This document shows positions 1 to 9,153 of a DNA stretch of 64,000 nt, piece by piece. The notes beneath the pieces were generated by a model. That model searched no databases and was not told the origin of the DNA. It worked only from the letters and a program-made list of their open reading frames with translations. The first letter of the stretch is position 1. The number at the start of each line of letters is the position of its first letter. Source of the stretch: Flammeovirgaceae bacterium UBA976. GTDB lineage: Bacteria > Bacteroidota > Bacteroidia > Cytophagales > Cyclobacteriaceae. Both the position numbers and the translations under genes were made by a program. Location of the stretch: the NCBI GenBank assembly GCA_002292365.1, contig DBBU01000001.1, positions 36,725-100,724 on the forward strand, read 5' to 3'.

Positions 1-150
1 GACCCATCCCAAAGACTCACGGCAACTCTTTTTGGAAAGCCCATTTCTCATCATGAGCCCTTGGAAACCTTAGATATTCTTTATGAGGGTGAAGGTTTCA
101 TAGAGATAAAGGCAACCACATGTCCTTACTTAATCTCGGAGCCTCTATAG
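1..150 (+). CDS. C-terminal end of an unrecognised protein (cut by window edge)
   Basis: Reading frame 1 is open from the first base to a TAG stop at 148-150, giving 49 residues with protein-like composition (…FGKPISHH…, …YEGEGFIEIKATTCPY…). The start lies outside the window. I do not recognise the family from so short a tail. It converges on the broken nitronate monooxygenase, and the 30 bp between them show no clear terminator. It could be another member of the acyl-CoA locus that follows, but nothing in the sequence proves that. Confidence 0.45.
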   Translation, partial: DPSQRLTATLFGKPISHHEPLETLDILYEGEGFIEIKATTCPYLISEPL

Positions 151-180
151 AAAATAAGGCAAAAGCTAATCCAAATTGAA

Positions 181-1146
181 TTATGCCAATAATTTACTTT
201 GGATTTCAATGGCGATCTTAAACTCTTTTCTCAATCGCGCTACCAAAATCGATGTCTTCGGGCTGTCACCTATTTTGGTAATCCCTTGTCCGGCGGACCA
301 AATGGTTTTCCATGCCTTGGCTTCATCATTGGCGATCAGTTCATTGCCAAAATCTACATCAACTGTTTTTTCCCACATCTCTTCTGTAATGCCCATCTGC
401 TCCAAACTAGGCCTTAAAAAATTGGCAGGTACTCCGGAAATCGCCGCTGTGTAGATAACATCGCTGGCACTGGACTCGATAATCATTTGCTTATATTCCG
501 GTAAAGCTTCGCTTTCAGTTGTATTGATAAATCGTGTCCCCGTATAAGCCAGATCAGCACCCATTTGTAGCGCAGCAGCCACGTCTTGTCCGGTACTGAT
601 GCAACCCGCAAGTAAAATAGTTTTGTCAAAAAAAGACCGAATTTCACCTACTAAAGCTATGGGATTGATCGTCCCTGCATGGCCTCCTGCACCGGCAGAA
701 ACTAATGTCAAGCCATCTATCCCTGCAGCTGCGGCTTTTTGGGCAAGTCTTTTCATGATCACATCATGAAATACCAAGCCACCATAACCATGAACCGACT
801 GAATCAACTCGGAGACAGCGCCAAGGGAAGTGATGATCAAGGGCACTTCGTGCTTGACCACAATCTCCAAATCTGCTTGCAATCTTGGATTGGTTTTATG
901 GAAGATTAAATTAACTCCAAAAGGGGCTACTTTTTTTCCTGTTGCTGCTTCTCACTCTTTCAGTGTCGTTTTAATCTCAACAATCCATTGTTAAAACCCT
1001 TCAGTAAACCGATGGTTCAAAGCAGGAAAAGTTCCTACTACCCCATTTTTACAACATTCTATGACCATTTGTGGGCCTGAAATTAGAAACATGGGCGCTA
1101 CCACTACCGGTAGGTTAAGATCCAAAATAAAAGATGTTTTGCTCAT
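181..1146 (-). pseudogene. Nitronate monooxygenase (2-nitropropane dioxygenase family), broken by two in-frame stops
   Basis: Read from the ATG at 1146, one frame stays aligned to the NMO family for its whole length, but it has a TAA at 993-991 (codon 52) and a TGA at 954-952 (codon 65). There is no frameshift. Before the stops it reads LPVVVAPMFLISGPQ; after them GVNLIFHKTNPRLQADL and the FMN-site region SAGAGGHAG, where the family's catalytic His normally lies. The longest open piece, 181-882, begins at a TTG inside the conserved core and lacks the N-terminal strand of the TIM barrel, so it is unlikely to be a working protein. The family oxidises nitronates with FMN; relatives often sit in acyl-CoA catabolic clusters. 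It lies 5 bp downstream of the thiolase and was probably the last gene of that operon. Sequencing error at two sites is the alternative. Confidence 0.8.
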
Positions 1147-1151
1147 AATCC

Positions 1152-2333
1152 TTACAATACTTCAAATAGACCTGCTGCACCCATACCCCCACCGATACAC
1201 ATCGTACTTACCACATACTTAGCTCCCCTTCGCTTGCCTTCAATAAGCGAATGACCAACCATTCTAGCGCCACTCATTCCGTAAGGGTGGCCTATTGAAA
1301 TAGCCCCTCCATTGACATTCATAAGCTCCATAGGAATCCCTAATTTTTCTTGGCAATAGAGTACCTGAACAGCAAAGGCCTCATTTAATTCCCAAAGACC
1401 TATGTCATGCATAGAAAGCCCATGTTGTTTCAATAACTTAGGAATTGCAAAGATGGGTCCTATGCCCATTTCATCTGGCTCGCAACCAGCCAGCGCCATT
1501 CCTCTGTAAGCACCCAGCGGTGTGATCCCTCGCTGGGTCACCAATGTGCTATCCATGACCACCGAAGCTGAAGCGCCATCTGATAGCTGACTGGCATTTC
1601 CTGCAGTAATACAACCGCCTTCAATAACAGAATTTAAGCTATTAAGACCATCAATATTAGTAGCAGGCCTATTTCCTTCATCCTTATTTAAAGTTACTTG
1701 TTCAAAAGTATACTCCTTCGTTTCTTTATTAAATAAGGCCTTAGTTGTGGTTACCGGAATAATTTCATCATTAAACTTACCCACATCTTGTGCTGCTGCC
1801 GTCCGTTTTTGGCTCTCAAGTCCATAAGCATCCTGCTGATCTCTTGATATTCCATAACGCTTGGCCACAATTTCTGCCGTTTGCAGCATGGGCATGTAAA
1901 TATGTTTGTACTTAGCCACCAATGCTTTATCCACCGCCATATGGGTATTGGCCTTTTCGTTTTGAACCAAGCTGATGGATTCAATACCTCCTCCCACAGC
2001 CACTTGCATACCATCAACCAAAACTTGTTTTGCGGCCATTGCGATGGCCATCATACCTGAAGAACATTGTCTATCTATACTCATGCCAGGCACCGTGACC
2101 GGTAGATCTGCTGCCAATGCCGCCTGACGACCAATATTTCCTCCTGTAGTTCCTTGTTGCATGGCACAACCCAAGATGACATCTTCAACCTCCTCAGGAG
2201 CTAATCCTGCCCGCTGTACGGCTTCCTTAATTACCCATCCGCCTAGTGTTGCCCCTTGGGTCATGTTCAAGGCACCCCGATATGCCTTACCTATAGGTGT
2301 TCTTGCAGTCGATACTATAAATGCTTCTTTCAT
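1152..2333 (-). CDS. Acetyl-CoA acyltransferase (thiolase)
   Basis: This 393-residue protein is a standard-length thiolase that cleaves 3-oxoacyl-CoA with CoA, or condenses acyl-CoAs in reverse. The nucleophilic cysteine is Cys90 in [11 protein letters not shown]. The His of the GHP motif is about residue 349 ([14 protein letters not shown]), and the second catalytic Cys is about residue 379 in [11 protein letters not shown] start at the ATG at 2333 ([15 protein letters not shown]); an upstream extension to 2417 would add a lysine-rich, non-family N-terminus. It lies 26 bp behind the MDR oxidoreductase in the same direction, so it is probably co-transcribed with the upstream oxidoreductase and isomerase. 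Its likely role is the terminal step of the fatty or hydroxy-acid oxidation encoded around it. The chain length of the substrate cannot be read from the sequence. Confidence 0.92.
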   Translation of the reverse strand: MKEAFIVSTARTPIGKAYRGALNMTQGATLGGWVIKEAVQRAGLAPEEVEDVILGCAMQQGTTGGNIGRQAALAADLPVTVPGMSIDRQCSSGMMAIAMAAKQVLVDGMQVAVGGGIESISLVQNEKANTHMAVDKALVAKYKHIYMPMLQTAEIVAKRYGISRDQQDAYGLESQKRTAAAQDVGKFNDEIIPVTTTKALFNKETKEYTFEQVTLNKDEGNRPATNIDGLNSLNSVIEGGCITAGNASQLSDGASASVVMDSTLVTQRGITPLGAYRGMALAGCEPDEMGIGPIFAIPKLLKQHGLSMHDIGLWELNEAFAVQVLYCQEKLGIPMELMNVNGGAISIGHPYGMSGARMVGHSLIEGKRRGAKYVVSTMCIGGGMGAAGLFEVL

Positions 2334-2359
2334 TATTTTTCTTTTTATTATATCCTTGT

Positions 2360-3358
2360 TTATTGTTTTATGTCTAATATTAGTTTTCCAATTTTTTCTC
2401 CTGAAAATAAACGGCAAAAAGTTTCATAAAAATGCTCAATGCCTACGTAAACATCTTCACGAGATTTCAGCTTACCCTCTTTCATCCATTGGGCCAATTG
2501 TACGACCGCCTCAGGATACCTTTTGGCATAATCAAAGACCACCATCCCTTCCATCGTGGCACGATTGACAAGCAACGACAAATAATTTGTTGGCCCCTGA
2601 ATTGCCTTTTCATTGTATTGGGAAATGGCCCCACAAATCACAATTCGTGCCTGCCTATTAATTCTGGTCAATACCGTATCAAGCGTATAACCCCCAACAT
2701 TATCAAAATACACATCTATGCCTTCCGGGCAAGCTTTTTTTAAATCTTTCCTAAGGTTTCCTGACTTATAATCAATGACTTCATCAAACCCTAAATCTTC
2801 TTTTAGATAATGGCATTTTTCTTCGCCACCTGCAATTCCAACTACTCGGCAGCCTTTAATTTTAGCTATTTGACCAACTACAGAGCCCACAGCCCCCGCG
2901 GCACCTGATACGACCACGGTATTCCCCGATTTAATTTTACCTACCTCTAAAATACCAAAATAAGCCGTCATTCCCGGCATCCCCAAAGTACTCATATGCA
3001 CTTTTGGATCAGCTAGCTCGGTATTGATTTTATGGAACCCTTTCCCATCTGTAAGGGTAAATTGTTGTACTCCACCCCATCCCGAAAGCATATCTCCTTC
3101 TTTAAATTTTGGGTGATTCACTGCCTTGACCACTTGACCAACCGTTCCTGCTCGCATAACATCACCCAGTTCTACCGCTTCAATATAAGATCTAGATGCA
3201 TTGATCCAACCCCTCATCGCAGGGTCTAAACTAATCAAATGTTGACGAATCAATAGTTGACCTTCTCTAGGCTCGGGCGTCTGCTCCTCAGTAAAAGCCC
3301 ACGTATCTTCCGAGGGGAATTCAACAGGCCTTTTCATCAATAATAATTGTTTATTCAT
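2360..3358 (-). CDS. NADP-dependent MDR oxidoreductase (prostaglandin/curcumin reductase-like)
   Basis: The 332-residue product is a zinc-independent medium-chain dehydrogenase/reductase of the leukotriene B4 dehydrogenase / YncB-like group, which reduces the double bond of alpha,beta-unsaturated carbonyls with NADPH. Visible features are the N-terminal LDPAMRGW segment typical of this subgroup, the nucleotide-binding motif [15 protein letters not shown], and a conserved YFDNVGG stretch. The ATG at 3358 (MNKQLLL) is chosen over an upstream start at 3382 because family members begin here. Its start overlaps the end of the enoyl-CoA isomerase by 8 bp, which implies translational coupling. In this operon it may reduce an enone or enoyl-CoA by-product; the substrate is inference. 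Confidence 0.88.
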   Translation of the reverse strand: MNKQLLLMKRPVEFPSEDTWAFTEEQTPEPREGQLLIRQHLISLDPAMRGWINASRSYIEAVELGDVMRAGTVGQVVKAVNHPKFKEGDMLSGWGGVQQFTLTDGKGFHKINTELADPKVHMSTLGMPGMTAYFGILEVGKIKSGNTVVVSGAAGAVGSVVGQIAKIKGCRVVGIAGGEEKCHYLKEDLGFDEVIDYKSGNLRKDLKKACPEGIDVYFDNVGGYTLDTVLTRINRQARIVICGAISQYNEKAIQGPTNYLSLLVNRATMEGMVVFDYAKRYPEAVVQLAQWMKEGKLKSREDVYVGIEHFYETFCRLFSGEKIGKLILDIKQ

Positions 3359-4130
3359 TTTTTTTGTTTTTAAAACTCGCAATCAAAGAAGCTATTTTGG
3401 CTCTAATTTCAGGCTTCCACCATACTTTCAGTGTTTGTTCAAGGTCCGACCCACCTTGTAACTCTTGGCCAGCATGCCATTTTTCTCTCAATTTTGATTT
3501 GGTGTAATCAAAGATATCCGAATCCGCTTGAAGGAATTCTTGCAACTTCAATTCTGCACGCACCATGACCTCATCGGCAGGGCAGGTCTCATCTACAAGA
3601 TTCACTTTTAGGGCCTCTGGAGGCGTGAACAATTTCCCTTCGAGAATATATCTATTGGCCAGACTTGTACCCAACCAATAGGTGTAAGCTTCAATAAGGT
3701 TTGTCGTGATTTGAACATTCACCTTCATTTCATTTAAGCCGATAGAAAACTCAGGATCCTCGTTCATTATGCGATAATCAGCTGTAATCGCGATGACCGT
3801 TCCGCCCGCCGGGCAATAACCAGGAATTGCACAAATCATTGGCTTTGGGAAACGCGATAACTGTACGTGCATGGCGCCAAAATCAATCATAAAACTTCTC
3901 ATCTGATCTTCATCATAATCATAAAGCTCCACCACATCTAAACCAGCTGAGAAAAAATTAGGTGTCCCCGTTAGAATCACTCCTTTCATTTCAGCCTCTT
4001 CCTGCAGAGATTTAAAAGTAGCGCTCAAATCTTTAACCATCTGATGATTGACCGGATTGGCCTTACCCCTGCTGAGTTGAACAAGGGCATAATTTTCCTT
4101 CCTAGTAATATTTAGTGTCTCCATTACCAT
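3351..4130 (-). CDS. Enoyl-CoA hydratase/isomerase family protein, probably delta3,delta2-enoyl-CoA isomerase (ECI1-like)
   Basis: The 259-residue crotonase-fold protein resembles mitochondrial ECI1 more than a true hydratase. The oxyanion-hole segments are FFSAGLDVVEL and GYCPAGGTVIAI, followed by ADYRIM. The motif IGLNEMK carries the glutamate that acts as the isomerase base in ECI1. The family moves a 3-enoyl double bond to the 2-position so that beta-oxidation can continue. Two ATG codons (4130 and 4124) are equally possible starts. It is the first gene of the isomerase-oxidoreductase-thiolase-NMO set, 234 bp downstream of an SDR on the same strand. No clear promoter was found in that gap. 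The isomerase call is inferred from motif similarity; a hydratase role is the alternative. Confidence 0.82.
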   Translation of the reverse strand: MVMETLNITRKENYALVQLSRGKANPVNHQMVKDLSATFKSLQEEAEMKGVILTGTPNFFSAGLDVVELYDYDEDQMRSFMIDFGAMHVQLSRFPKPMICAIPGYCPAGGTVIAITADYRIMNEDPEFSIGLNEMKVNVQITTNLIEAYTYWLGTSLANRYILEGKLFTPPEALKVNLVDETCPADEVMVRAELKLQEFLQADSDIFDYTKSKLREKWHAGQELQGGSDLEQTLKVWWKPEIRAKIASLIASFKNKKNE

Positions 4131-4364
4131 ATACTATCATGCTACTTGTTTGGTTACTTTCCATTTCATAGCCCTTGTTTCATTTTTTATGCCAATCCCT
4201 TTTCTACTAAGACTTAGATCGATCACTTCATCAACCTATAAACCGGAACCATAGCTCCTAAATCATCAACTTTCCTTACTCTATTCGTAAAGATAAGTAC
4301 TTTCAAAGAGGTCTCTGTCAAAACTAAACAATGGATAATTCAGGTCAGAGATCATCGCTTTTTA

Positions 4365-5111
4365 TCAGAGCGAGGTTCCTCCGTCTAATGACAACGTTTG
4401 ACCGGTCATAAATTGGGTTTGATCTGAGGCCAGCCAACCTATAGCTGTAGCCACCTCAGTTGCTTTTCCAAAACGACCCATGGGTATATGGTTCTTTAAT
4501 TTATCTTCTATTTCAGGCTTTACCTCCAACAGTTGACGCAACATATTCGTATCGGTATATCCGGGACAAACTGCATTGATCCGGATATTTTTTTTTGCAT
4601 ATTCCAATGCGGCTGCCTTGGTCATCCCGACTACTGCAAATTTGCTTGCTACATAAGATATATTGTTTCCAGAGGCTTTTAATCCTGCAAGCGAAGCAAC
4701 ATTCACAATGTTTCCACTGCCTTGCTTCAACATCGCTGGCAGCGCCACCTTCATACCATAAAATACACCAGATTGATTGACCGCGATCACACGCTCCCAA
4801 TCTTCCAGGCTATGATCTGCTGTTTTTAGCATTTGAGTGGGGCCTATACCTGCATTGTTTACCCAAACATCAATTTGCCCATATTTTTTAATCACAGCAC
4901 CCGCCAAACTTTGCATTTGATCGTATTGTGATACATCGGTTTTTTGAATCATGCATAGCATAGGAATAGAATCGGAAATATCTACCATTTTTTCCAATGA
5001 GATATCGGCCAAAACCACATATGCCTCTTTTTTAGCAAAAAACCTCACCGTTGCTGCTCCGATACCGGATCCTGCTCCAGTAATCACAATAACTTTCTCC
5101 TTAAATGACAT
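4365..5111 (-). CDS. SDR-family oxidoreductase
   Basis: This 248-residue classical short-chain dehydrogenase/reductase has the cofactor motif TGAGSGIG (about residues 11-18), an Asp after the second beta strand (LADIS) that favours NAD(H), the NNAG motif, and the catalytic Ser and YVASK motif. It ends in the usual GQTLSLDGG segment. The family interconverts alcohols and ketones; here a hydroxyacyl-CoA or hydroxy-acid substrate is plausible from context. It starts the minus-strand arm of the catabolic locus, divergent from the SDR at 5927 across a long spacer, with a 234-bp gap to the next gene, so it may be transcribed separately. Confidence 0.88.
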   Translation of the reverse strand: MSFKEKVIVITGAGSGIGAATVRFFAKKEAYVVLADISLEKMVDISDSIPMLCMIQKTDVSQYDQMQSLAGAVIKKYGQIDVWVNNAGIGPTQMLKTADHSLEDWERVIAVNQSGVFYGMKVALPAMLKQGSGNIVNVASLAGLKASGNNISYVASKFAVVGMTKAAALEYAKKNIRINAVCPGYTDTNMLRQLLEVKPEIEDKLKNHIPMGRFGKATEVATAIGWLASDQTQFMTGQTLSLDGGTSL

Positions 5112-5926
5112 ATTAATCTTTTTATTAAAATTTTATGGCTCCGATTCTACGTATAAATTGAGATCTGTCCTTCCGCTACATGCCTCAGATTAAAAACATT
5201 TATTTGATCGGCTCTTTTTTTAAAAGTAAATAATCTAATTCAAGATTTCGTTCCAATCTCATACAGATTTATTTTTTTAACCCCTATGGCGATTGATTAT
5301 TTTTAGCTTTTTGCGAAGACCATACTACCTAATTCTTTCTGTATTTTGTTAATTTCGATCAGATACAAAAAATATTGATTGTATTTACCGATATAATTGA
5401 TGTCTGACGCCTCAAATTTTTTTGCGTTTTATTGAAAAAGAAAAGCCATTAAAGCCCATTGGAAAACGTCAAAAATGCCTATCTCACAGTTTTAATCAAC
5501 TGATATATAGGCCTTACTCAAATTTTAATTCAAGGTAAGTCAAGCGTTTAAATAGAGACAAAGTCTTTCAGTACTCATTGTAAGATAAGACAGATCATAT
5601 TATCTTTAATTTAGCTCTGCCTTTTGGGTATTACTAATTCGAGAGCCATTAAAGCGTTAGATAATTTATTTATTAGGCACTTTCCTAGAGCATATTGACG
5701 GAATTATCATTTAATTTGATTGTCAGAAAGTAAATCTCCAAATATATGAGGATATTGGGATTTGATGACACTAGGGACATAGGCTGTCTCTTAACAGAAG
5801 ATAGGATAACATTAACTACTGAAAAGAATAGCGACCAATAGAATTTTACACTAGTGATAAAGCATGAAATAATATCAAGTTGAAAGTATAATAATTATTT
5901 GAAATATTAAAATTAAAAAAATAAAT
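5112..5926. other. 815-bp gene-free spacer between divergent arms of the catabolic locus
   Basis: No frame carries a convincing protein, and I found no tRNA, hairpin terminator or recognisable gene remnant. The stretch is AT-rich with poly-T and poly-A runs. It must contain the promoters of both the 5111 (minus) and 5927 (plus) SDR genes, but neither shows a good TTG / TAnnTTTG pair next to its start. A minus-strand TATATTTG at 5746-5739 exists but has no partner TTG at the right distance. An 11-bp word GCCATTAAAGC occurs at 5445 and 5645, about what chance gives here. Confidence 0.6.
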
Positions 5927-6667
5927 ATGACCAAACTAGACGGACAAGTCGCCATCATCACAGGAGGTGCACAAGGAATTGGTGAAGGTGCCTCTGAGGT
6001 TTTTTGCCAAGCAGGCGCCAAAGTGGTCATTTGGGATGTCCTCGATGGTCAGCCTACCGCAGCTCGAATTAACGAACAAGGCGGAGAGATCTTCTTTCAA
6101 AATGTCGACATTACCCAGCGAAGTCAAGTCGAAACGGCAGTAGCTGAGATCATGACTCGATACGGTCGTATTGATATTCTGATCAATAATGCCGGTATCA
6201 TCCGAGACAAGTCGTTCCTAAAAATGACTGATGAAGAATGGCATTCTGTATTAAATGTCAACCTCACCGGTGCATTCAATACTTGCAAAGTAGTAGTTCC
6301 TATCATGCGAGAAGCAAAATATGGTAGAATCATCAATACTTCCTCCATCAATGGTACGATGGGTGCTTTTGGACAAACCAATTACGCAGCAACCAAAGCG
6401 GGTATTGTTGGCTTTACCAAATCTTTGGCAAGGGAAACGGGAAAATATGGGATTACCGTAAATGCCGTCGCCCCAGGATTTATTAAGTCTGAAATGTCAG
6501 ACAGCATGCCAAAGGAGGTGATCGATGCCGGTATTGCCATGATTCCTGTTGGGAGAATCGGTACTGCCTATGATATTGGGCATGCTTATCTGTTCTTAGC
6601 CTCGAAAGAAGCAGGATTCGTAACCGCATTTACCCTACATGTCAACGGAGGTGCTCTCGCTATCTAA
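5927..6667 (+). CDS. SDR-family 3-oxoacyl reductase / 3-hydroxyacyl-CoA dehydrogenase-like
   Basis: The 246-residue protein is a FabG/PhaB-type short-chain dehydrogenase. It has TGGAQGIG (about residues 12-19), NNAGI, the catalytic Ser in NTSSINGTMG, and the Tyr/Lys pair in YAATK. Such enzymes interconvert 3-oxoacyl and (R)-3-hydroxyacyl thioesters. It starts the plus-strand operon, 8 bp ahead of a second SDR, with a MaoC hydratase further on. An (R)-specific MaoC hydratase followed by this SDR and the thiolase would make a complete non-classical beta-oxidation spiral; that role is inference. The ATG at 5927 follows an A-rich leader without a Shine-Dalgarno sequence, as is common in Bacteroidota. 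Confidence 0.88.
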   Translation: MTKLDGQVAIITGGAQGIGEGASEVFCQAGAKVVIWDVLDGQPTAARINEQGGEIFFQNVDITQRSQVETAVAEIMTRYGRIDILINNAGIIRDKSFLKMTDEEWHSVLNVNLTGAFNTCKVVVPIMREAKYGRIINTSSINGTMGAFGQTNYAATKAGIVGFTKSLARETGKYGITVNAVAPGFIKSEMSDSMPKEVIDAGIAMIPVGRIGTAYDIGHAYLFLASKEAGFVTAFTLHVNGGALAI

Positions 6668-6675
6668 AAAAAATT

Positions 6676-7449
6676 ATGAGCATAAAAGAAAAATTTGAAA
6701 TAAAGGGAAAAGTTGCACTCATTACTGGTGCAAGTAAAGGAATTGGTGCAGCTATTGCTTTGGCATTGGCCGAGCAAGGTGCCAAAGTCGTGATCAGCAG
6801 TCGAAAAAAAGAAGGCATTGACAAGACCGTAAATAGCCTAACCGCAGCAGGTTTAAGTGCCCATGGCATCGTATGTAATGTAGGAGATGAAGCGCAAATC
6901 AAAATGCTGGTTGAGAAAACTATTACCCACTTCGGTGGCATAGATATTTTGGTTAACAATGCGGCTACCAATCCAGTCTATGGACCTATCGATCAAGCAG
7001 ATGGTGGGATCTTTGACAAAATAATGAACATCAACTTGCGTGCCTGCTTTTTACTGAGTAATCTGTGCCGCCCCTCCATGGTTGAAAGAGGGGGGGGATC
7101 TATTATTAATATCTCATCCGTAGAAGGAATTAAACCCAGTGCAGGCCTAGGTCTTTACAGTATAAGCAAAGCAGGATTGATTATGCTTACCAAAACGCAA
7201 GCCAAGGAATGGGGCCGGCAAGGGATTCGAAGCAATGTCATTTGTCCTGGCTTGATTAAAACAAAATTCAGTAAAGCCTTGTGGTCAGATGAAAAAAACT
7301 TGGTTCGGTTTACCAAGCATTTGGCTTTGAATCGCATGGCCGAACCTGATGAAATTGCAGGACTTACCCTCTTTCTTGCTTCTGATGCATCTAGCTATTG
7401 TACGGGCTCAACCTTTACTGCAGACGGTGGGTTTTTAATTGCAGGATAA
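6676..7449 (+). CDS. SDR-family oxidoreductase (DHRS4-like)
   Basis: The 257-residue classical SDR has TGASKGIG at about residues 17-24, VISSRK after the second strand (an Arg pattern that favours NADP(H)), NNAATN in place of NNAG, the catalytic Ser in NISSVEG, and YSISK. It ends in FTADGGFLIAG. The whole protein resembles the DHRS4 and Pseudomonas-type SDRs that occur beside ACAD10/11-like dehydrogenases. The gene lies 8 bp after the preceding SDR, and its stop is 7 bp ahead of the MaoC start, so it is co-transcribed. A role as reductase or dehydrogenase of a keto- or hydroxyacyl intermediate is likely but unproven. Confidence 0.86.
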   Translation: MSIKEKFEIKGKVALITGASKGIGAAIALALAEQGAKVVISSRKKEGIDKTVNSLTAAGLSAHGIVCNVGDEAQIKMLVEKTITHFGGIDILVNNAATNPVYGPIDQADGGIFDKIMNINLRACFLLSNLCRPSMVERGGGSIINISSVEGIKPSAGLGLYSISKAGLIMLTKTQAKEWGRQGIRSNVICPGLIKTKFSKALWSDEKNLVRFTKHLALNRMAEPDEIAGLTLFLASDASSYCTGSTFTADGGFLIAG

Positions 7450-7456
7450 ATATAAA

Positions 7457-7945
7457 ATGATGACAGATAAACCCTACACAACCTCATTTAATCATTTGAC
7501 GGATCTCAAAGATGCGATCGGAAAAGAATTGGGACTTACCGAATGGAATGTAATCACCCAAGAGAAGATCAACACTTTCGCTGAACTCACTGGGGATACC
7601 CAATGGATTCATATTGATGAAGAAAAGTCTAAAAAATATTCGCCTTACGGTCAAACGGTAGCACATGGTTTCTTAGTACTCTCTTTTGCTGCTAAATTCG
7701 CTAACGAGACTTACCAAATAAATGACGTCACCATGGGCGTAAACTATGGCTTAGATAAAGTGAGATTCCCTCATCCAACACTTTCTGGTAGCAAGGTGCG
7801 GGGCCGGTTGTCCTTGATGGAATTCAACGAATTTGACGGAGGGGGTCGCTACAAGTTTAAAGTGGTCTTCGAATGTCAGGGTACTGAAAAACCCGTTTGT
7901 GTGGCTGAATTCATAGGTCAAGCTTATACTAAAAAAGATGAATGA
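7457..7945 (+). CDS. MaoC-family (R)-specific enoyl-CoA hydratase
   Basis: This 162-residue hot-dog-fold protein carries the hydratase-2 signature: TGDTQWIHID, where the Asp and the His five residues later form the catalytic pair, then the substrate-loop segment VAHGFLVLS. The family hydrates trans-2-enoyl-CoA to (R)-3-hydroxyacyl-CoA. I start at the first of two tandem ATG codons at 7457; a TTG at 7439 would overlap the preceding SDR and add non-family residues. The last 8 bases overlap the acyl-CoA dehydrogenase, indicating translational coupling. Together they suggest that an enoyl-CoA made by the dehydrogenase module is hydrated here. Confidence 0.88.
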   Translation: MMTDKPYTTSFNHLTDLKDAIGKELGLTEWNVITQEKINTFAELTGDTQWIHIDEEKSKKYSPYGQTVAHGFLVLSFAAKFANETYQINDVTMGVNYGLDKVRFPHPTLSGSKVRGRLSLMEFNEFDGGGRYKFKVVFECQGTEKPVCVAEFIGQAYTKKDE

Positions 7946-9119
7946 TCAATTAAAAGAAATCTTGGCCAAAGTTCAGGACACACTGGATGAGCATATATTT
8001 CCTCTAGAGACCAAATACCATAGTAAAACGTGGGATATGGTGGTTCCTCATCTAGACAAAGTCAGAGAAAAGGTCAAAGCTGCAGGTTTATGGATTCCTC
8101 AAATTCCTACTAAATATGGAGGCCTAGGTTTATCTGTCGCCGCATTTGGTGAAGTCAGTGCATTATTGGGAAGCAGTCCTTACGGGCATTATTGCTTCAA
8201 CTGTCAAGCTCCAGATGCGGGTAATATGGAAATCTTAATCGAATTTGGTACTGAAAATCAAAAAGCACAGTACCTCATGCCGCTATTGGCAGGTGATATC
8301 AGGAGCTGTTTTTCTATGACGGAACCTGATCATCCAGGATCTAACCCAACCATCATGGGGACCATTGCCATCAAGGACGGTGAAGAATATGTGATCAATG
8401 GACATAAATGGTTCACTTCTGCCGCTGATGGTGCTACTTTTGCCATTGTCATGGTCGTCAGTGATCCCCATGGGACCGATCCTCATAAAATGGCCAGTCA
8501 GATAATTGTTTCCACCGATAACCCTGGTTTTAATCTCATTCGTAATATTTCCGTCATGGGAGAAAAAGGCTCTGGATGGCACAGTCATGCAGAAATAAAA
8601 TATGAAAACTGTCGAGTGCCCACCGCGAGTATACTGGGAAGCGAAGGCGATGGTTTTGCTATTGCACAAAAAAGATTGGGCCCTGGAAGAATTCACCACT
8701 GCATGCGATGGATCGGTATCTGTGAAAGAGCATTTGATATGATGTGTAAGCGCGCCGTTTCTAGAGAAATTTCCCCTGGAAAAACATTAGCGGACAAACA
8801 AACGATTCAACATTGGATTGCCGAAAGTAGGGCCGAGATCCATGCGGCCAGATTAATGGTAAGAGACGCTGCACATAAAATTGATACAATCGGTGCTTCA
8901 AAGGCAAGAATTGAAATTTCAATGATAAAATTTTATTGTGCCAATGTAATGCAAAGCGTTTTGGATCGAGCCATTCAAGTGCATGGTGCTTTGGGTATCT
9001 CCGATGATACGATATTGGCAACTTGGTTTAGACTGGAACGAAGTGCGCGTATCTACGATGGTGCAGATGAAGTACACAAAAGCAGTACAGCTAAACAGAT
9101 TTTAAAAAATTACCGTTAA
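7938..9119 (+). CDS. Acyl-CoA dehydrogenase of the ACAD10/ACAD11 (LvaC-like) subgroup
   Basis: The 393-residue flavoprotein has the full acyl-CoA dehydrogenase fold, with the FAD-loop segments CFSMTEPDHPGSNPT and HKWFTSAADGATFAIV. The C-terminus reads IYDGADEVHKSS, the form seen in ACAD10/11 relatives. Where MCAD-type enzymes carry the catalytic Glu of YEG, this protein has Asp374. In characterised relatives (LvaC of Pseudomonas, animal ACAD11) this subgroup works with an APH-type kinase on 4-hydroxyacyl-CoAs: the kinase phosphorylates the 4-hydroxyl, and the dehydrogenase-like enzyme removes phosphate and moves the function to C3. The kinase is the next gene, 34 bp downstream. The function here is inferred from that pairing. 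Confidence 0.88.
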   Translation: MNDQLKEILAKVQDTLDEHIFPLETKYHSKTWDMVVPHLDKVREKVKAAGLWIPQIPTKYGGLGLSVAAFGEVSALLGSSPYGHYCFNCQAPDAGNMEILIEFGTENQKAQYLMPLLAGDIRSCFSMTEPDHPGSNPTIMGTIAIKDGEEYVINGHKWFTSAADGATFAIVMVVSDPHGTDPHKMASQIIVSTDNPGFNLIRNISVMGEKGSGWHSHAEIKYENCRVPTASILGSEGDGFAIAQKRLGPGRIHHCMRWIGICERAFDMMCKRAVSREISPGKTLADKQTIQHWIAESRAEIHAARLMVRDAAHKIDTIGASKARIEISMIKFYCANVMQSVLDRAIQVHGALGISDDTILATWFRLERSARIYDGADEVHKSSTAKQILKNYR

Positions 9120-9153
9120 CCCGATGAATCCATTCAATAGAATTAAAAGATAA

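Noticed and set aside
2161-2568. Plus-strand open frames inside the thiolase and MDR genes
   Set aside because: They lie antisense to well-conserved genes, have no family resemblance and are typical shadow frames.
5445-5655. 11-bp repeat GCCATTAAAGC, two copies 200 bp apart
   Set aside because: In 815 bp of AT-rich spacer, one such match has an appreciable chance of arising randomly; no symmetry or further copy was seen.
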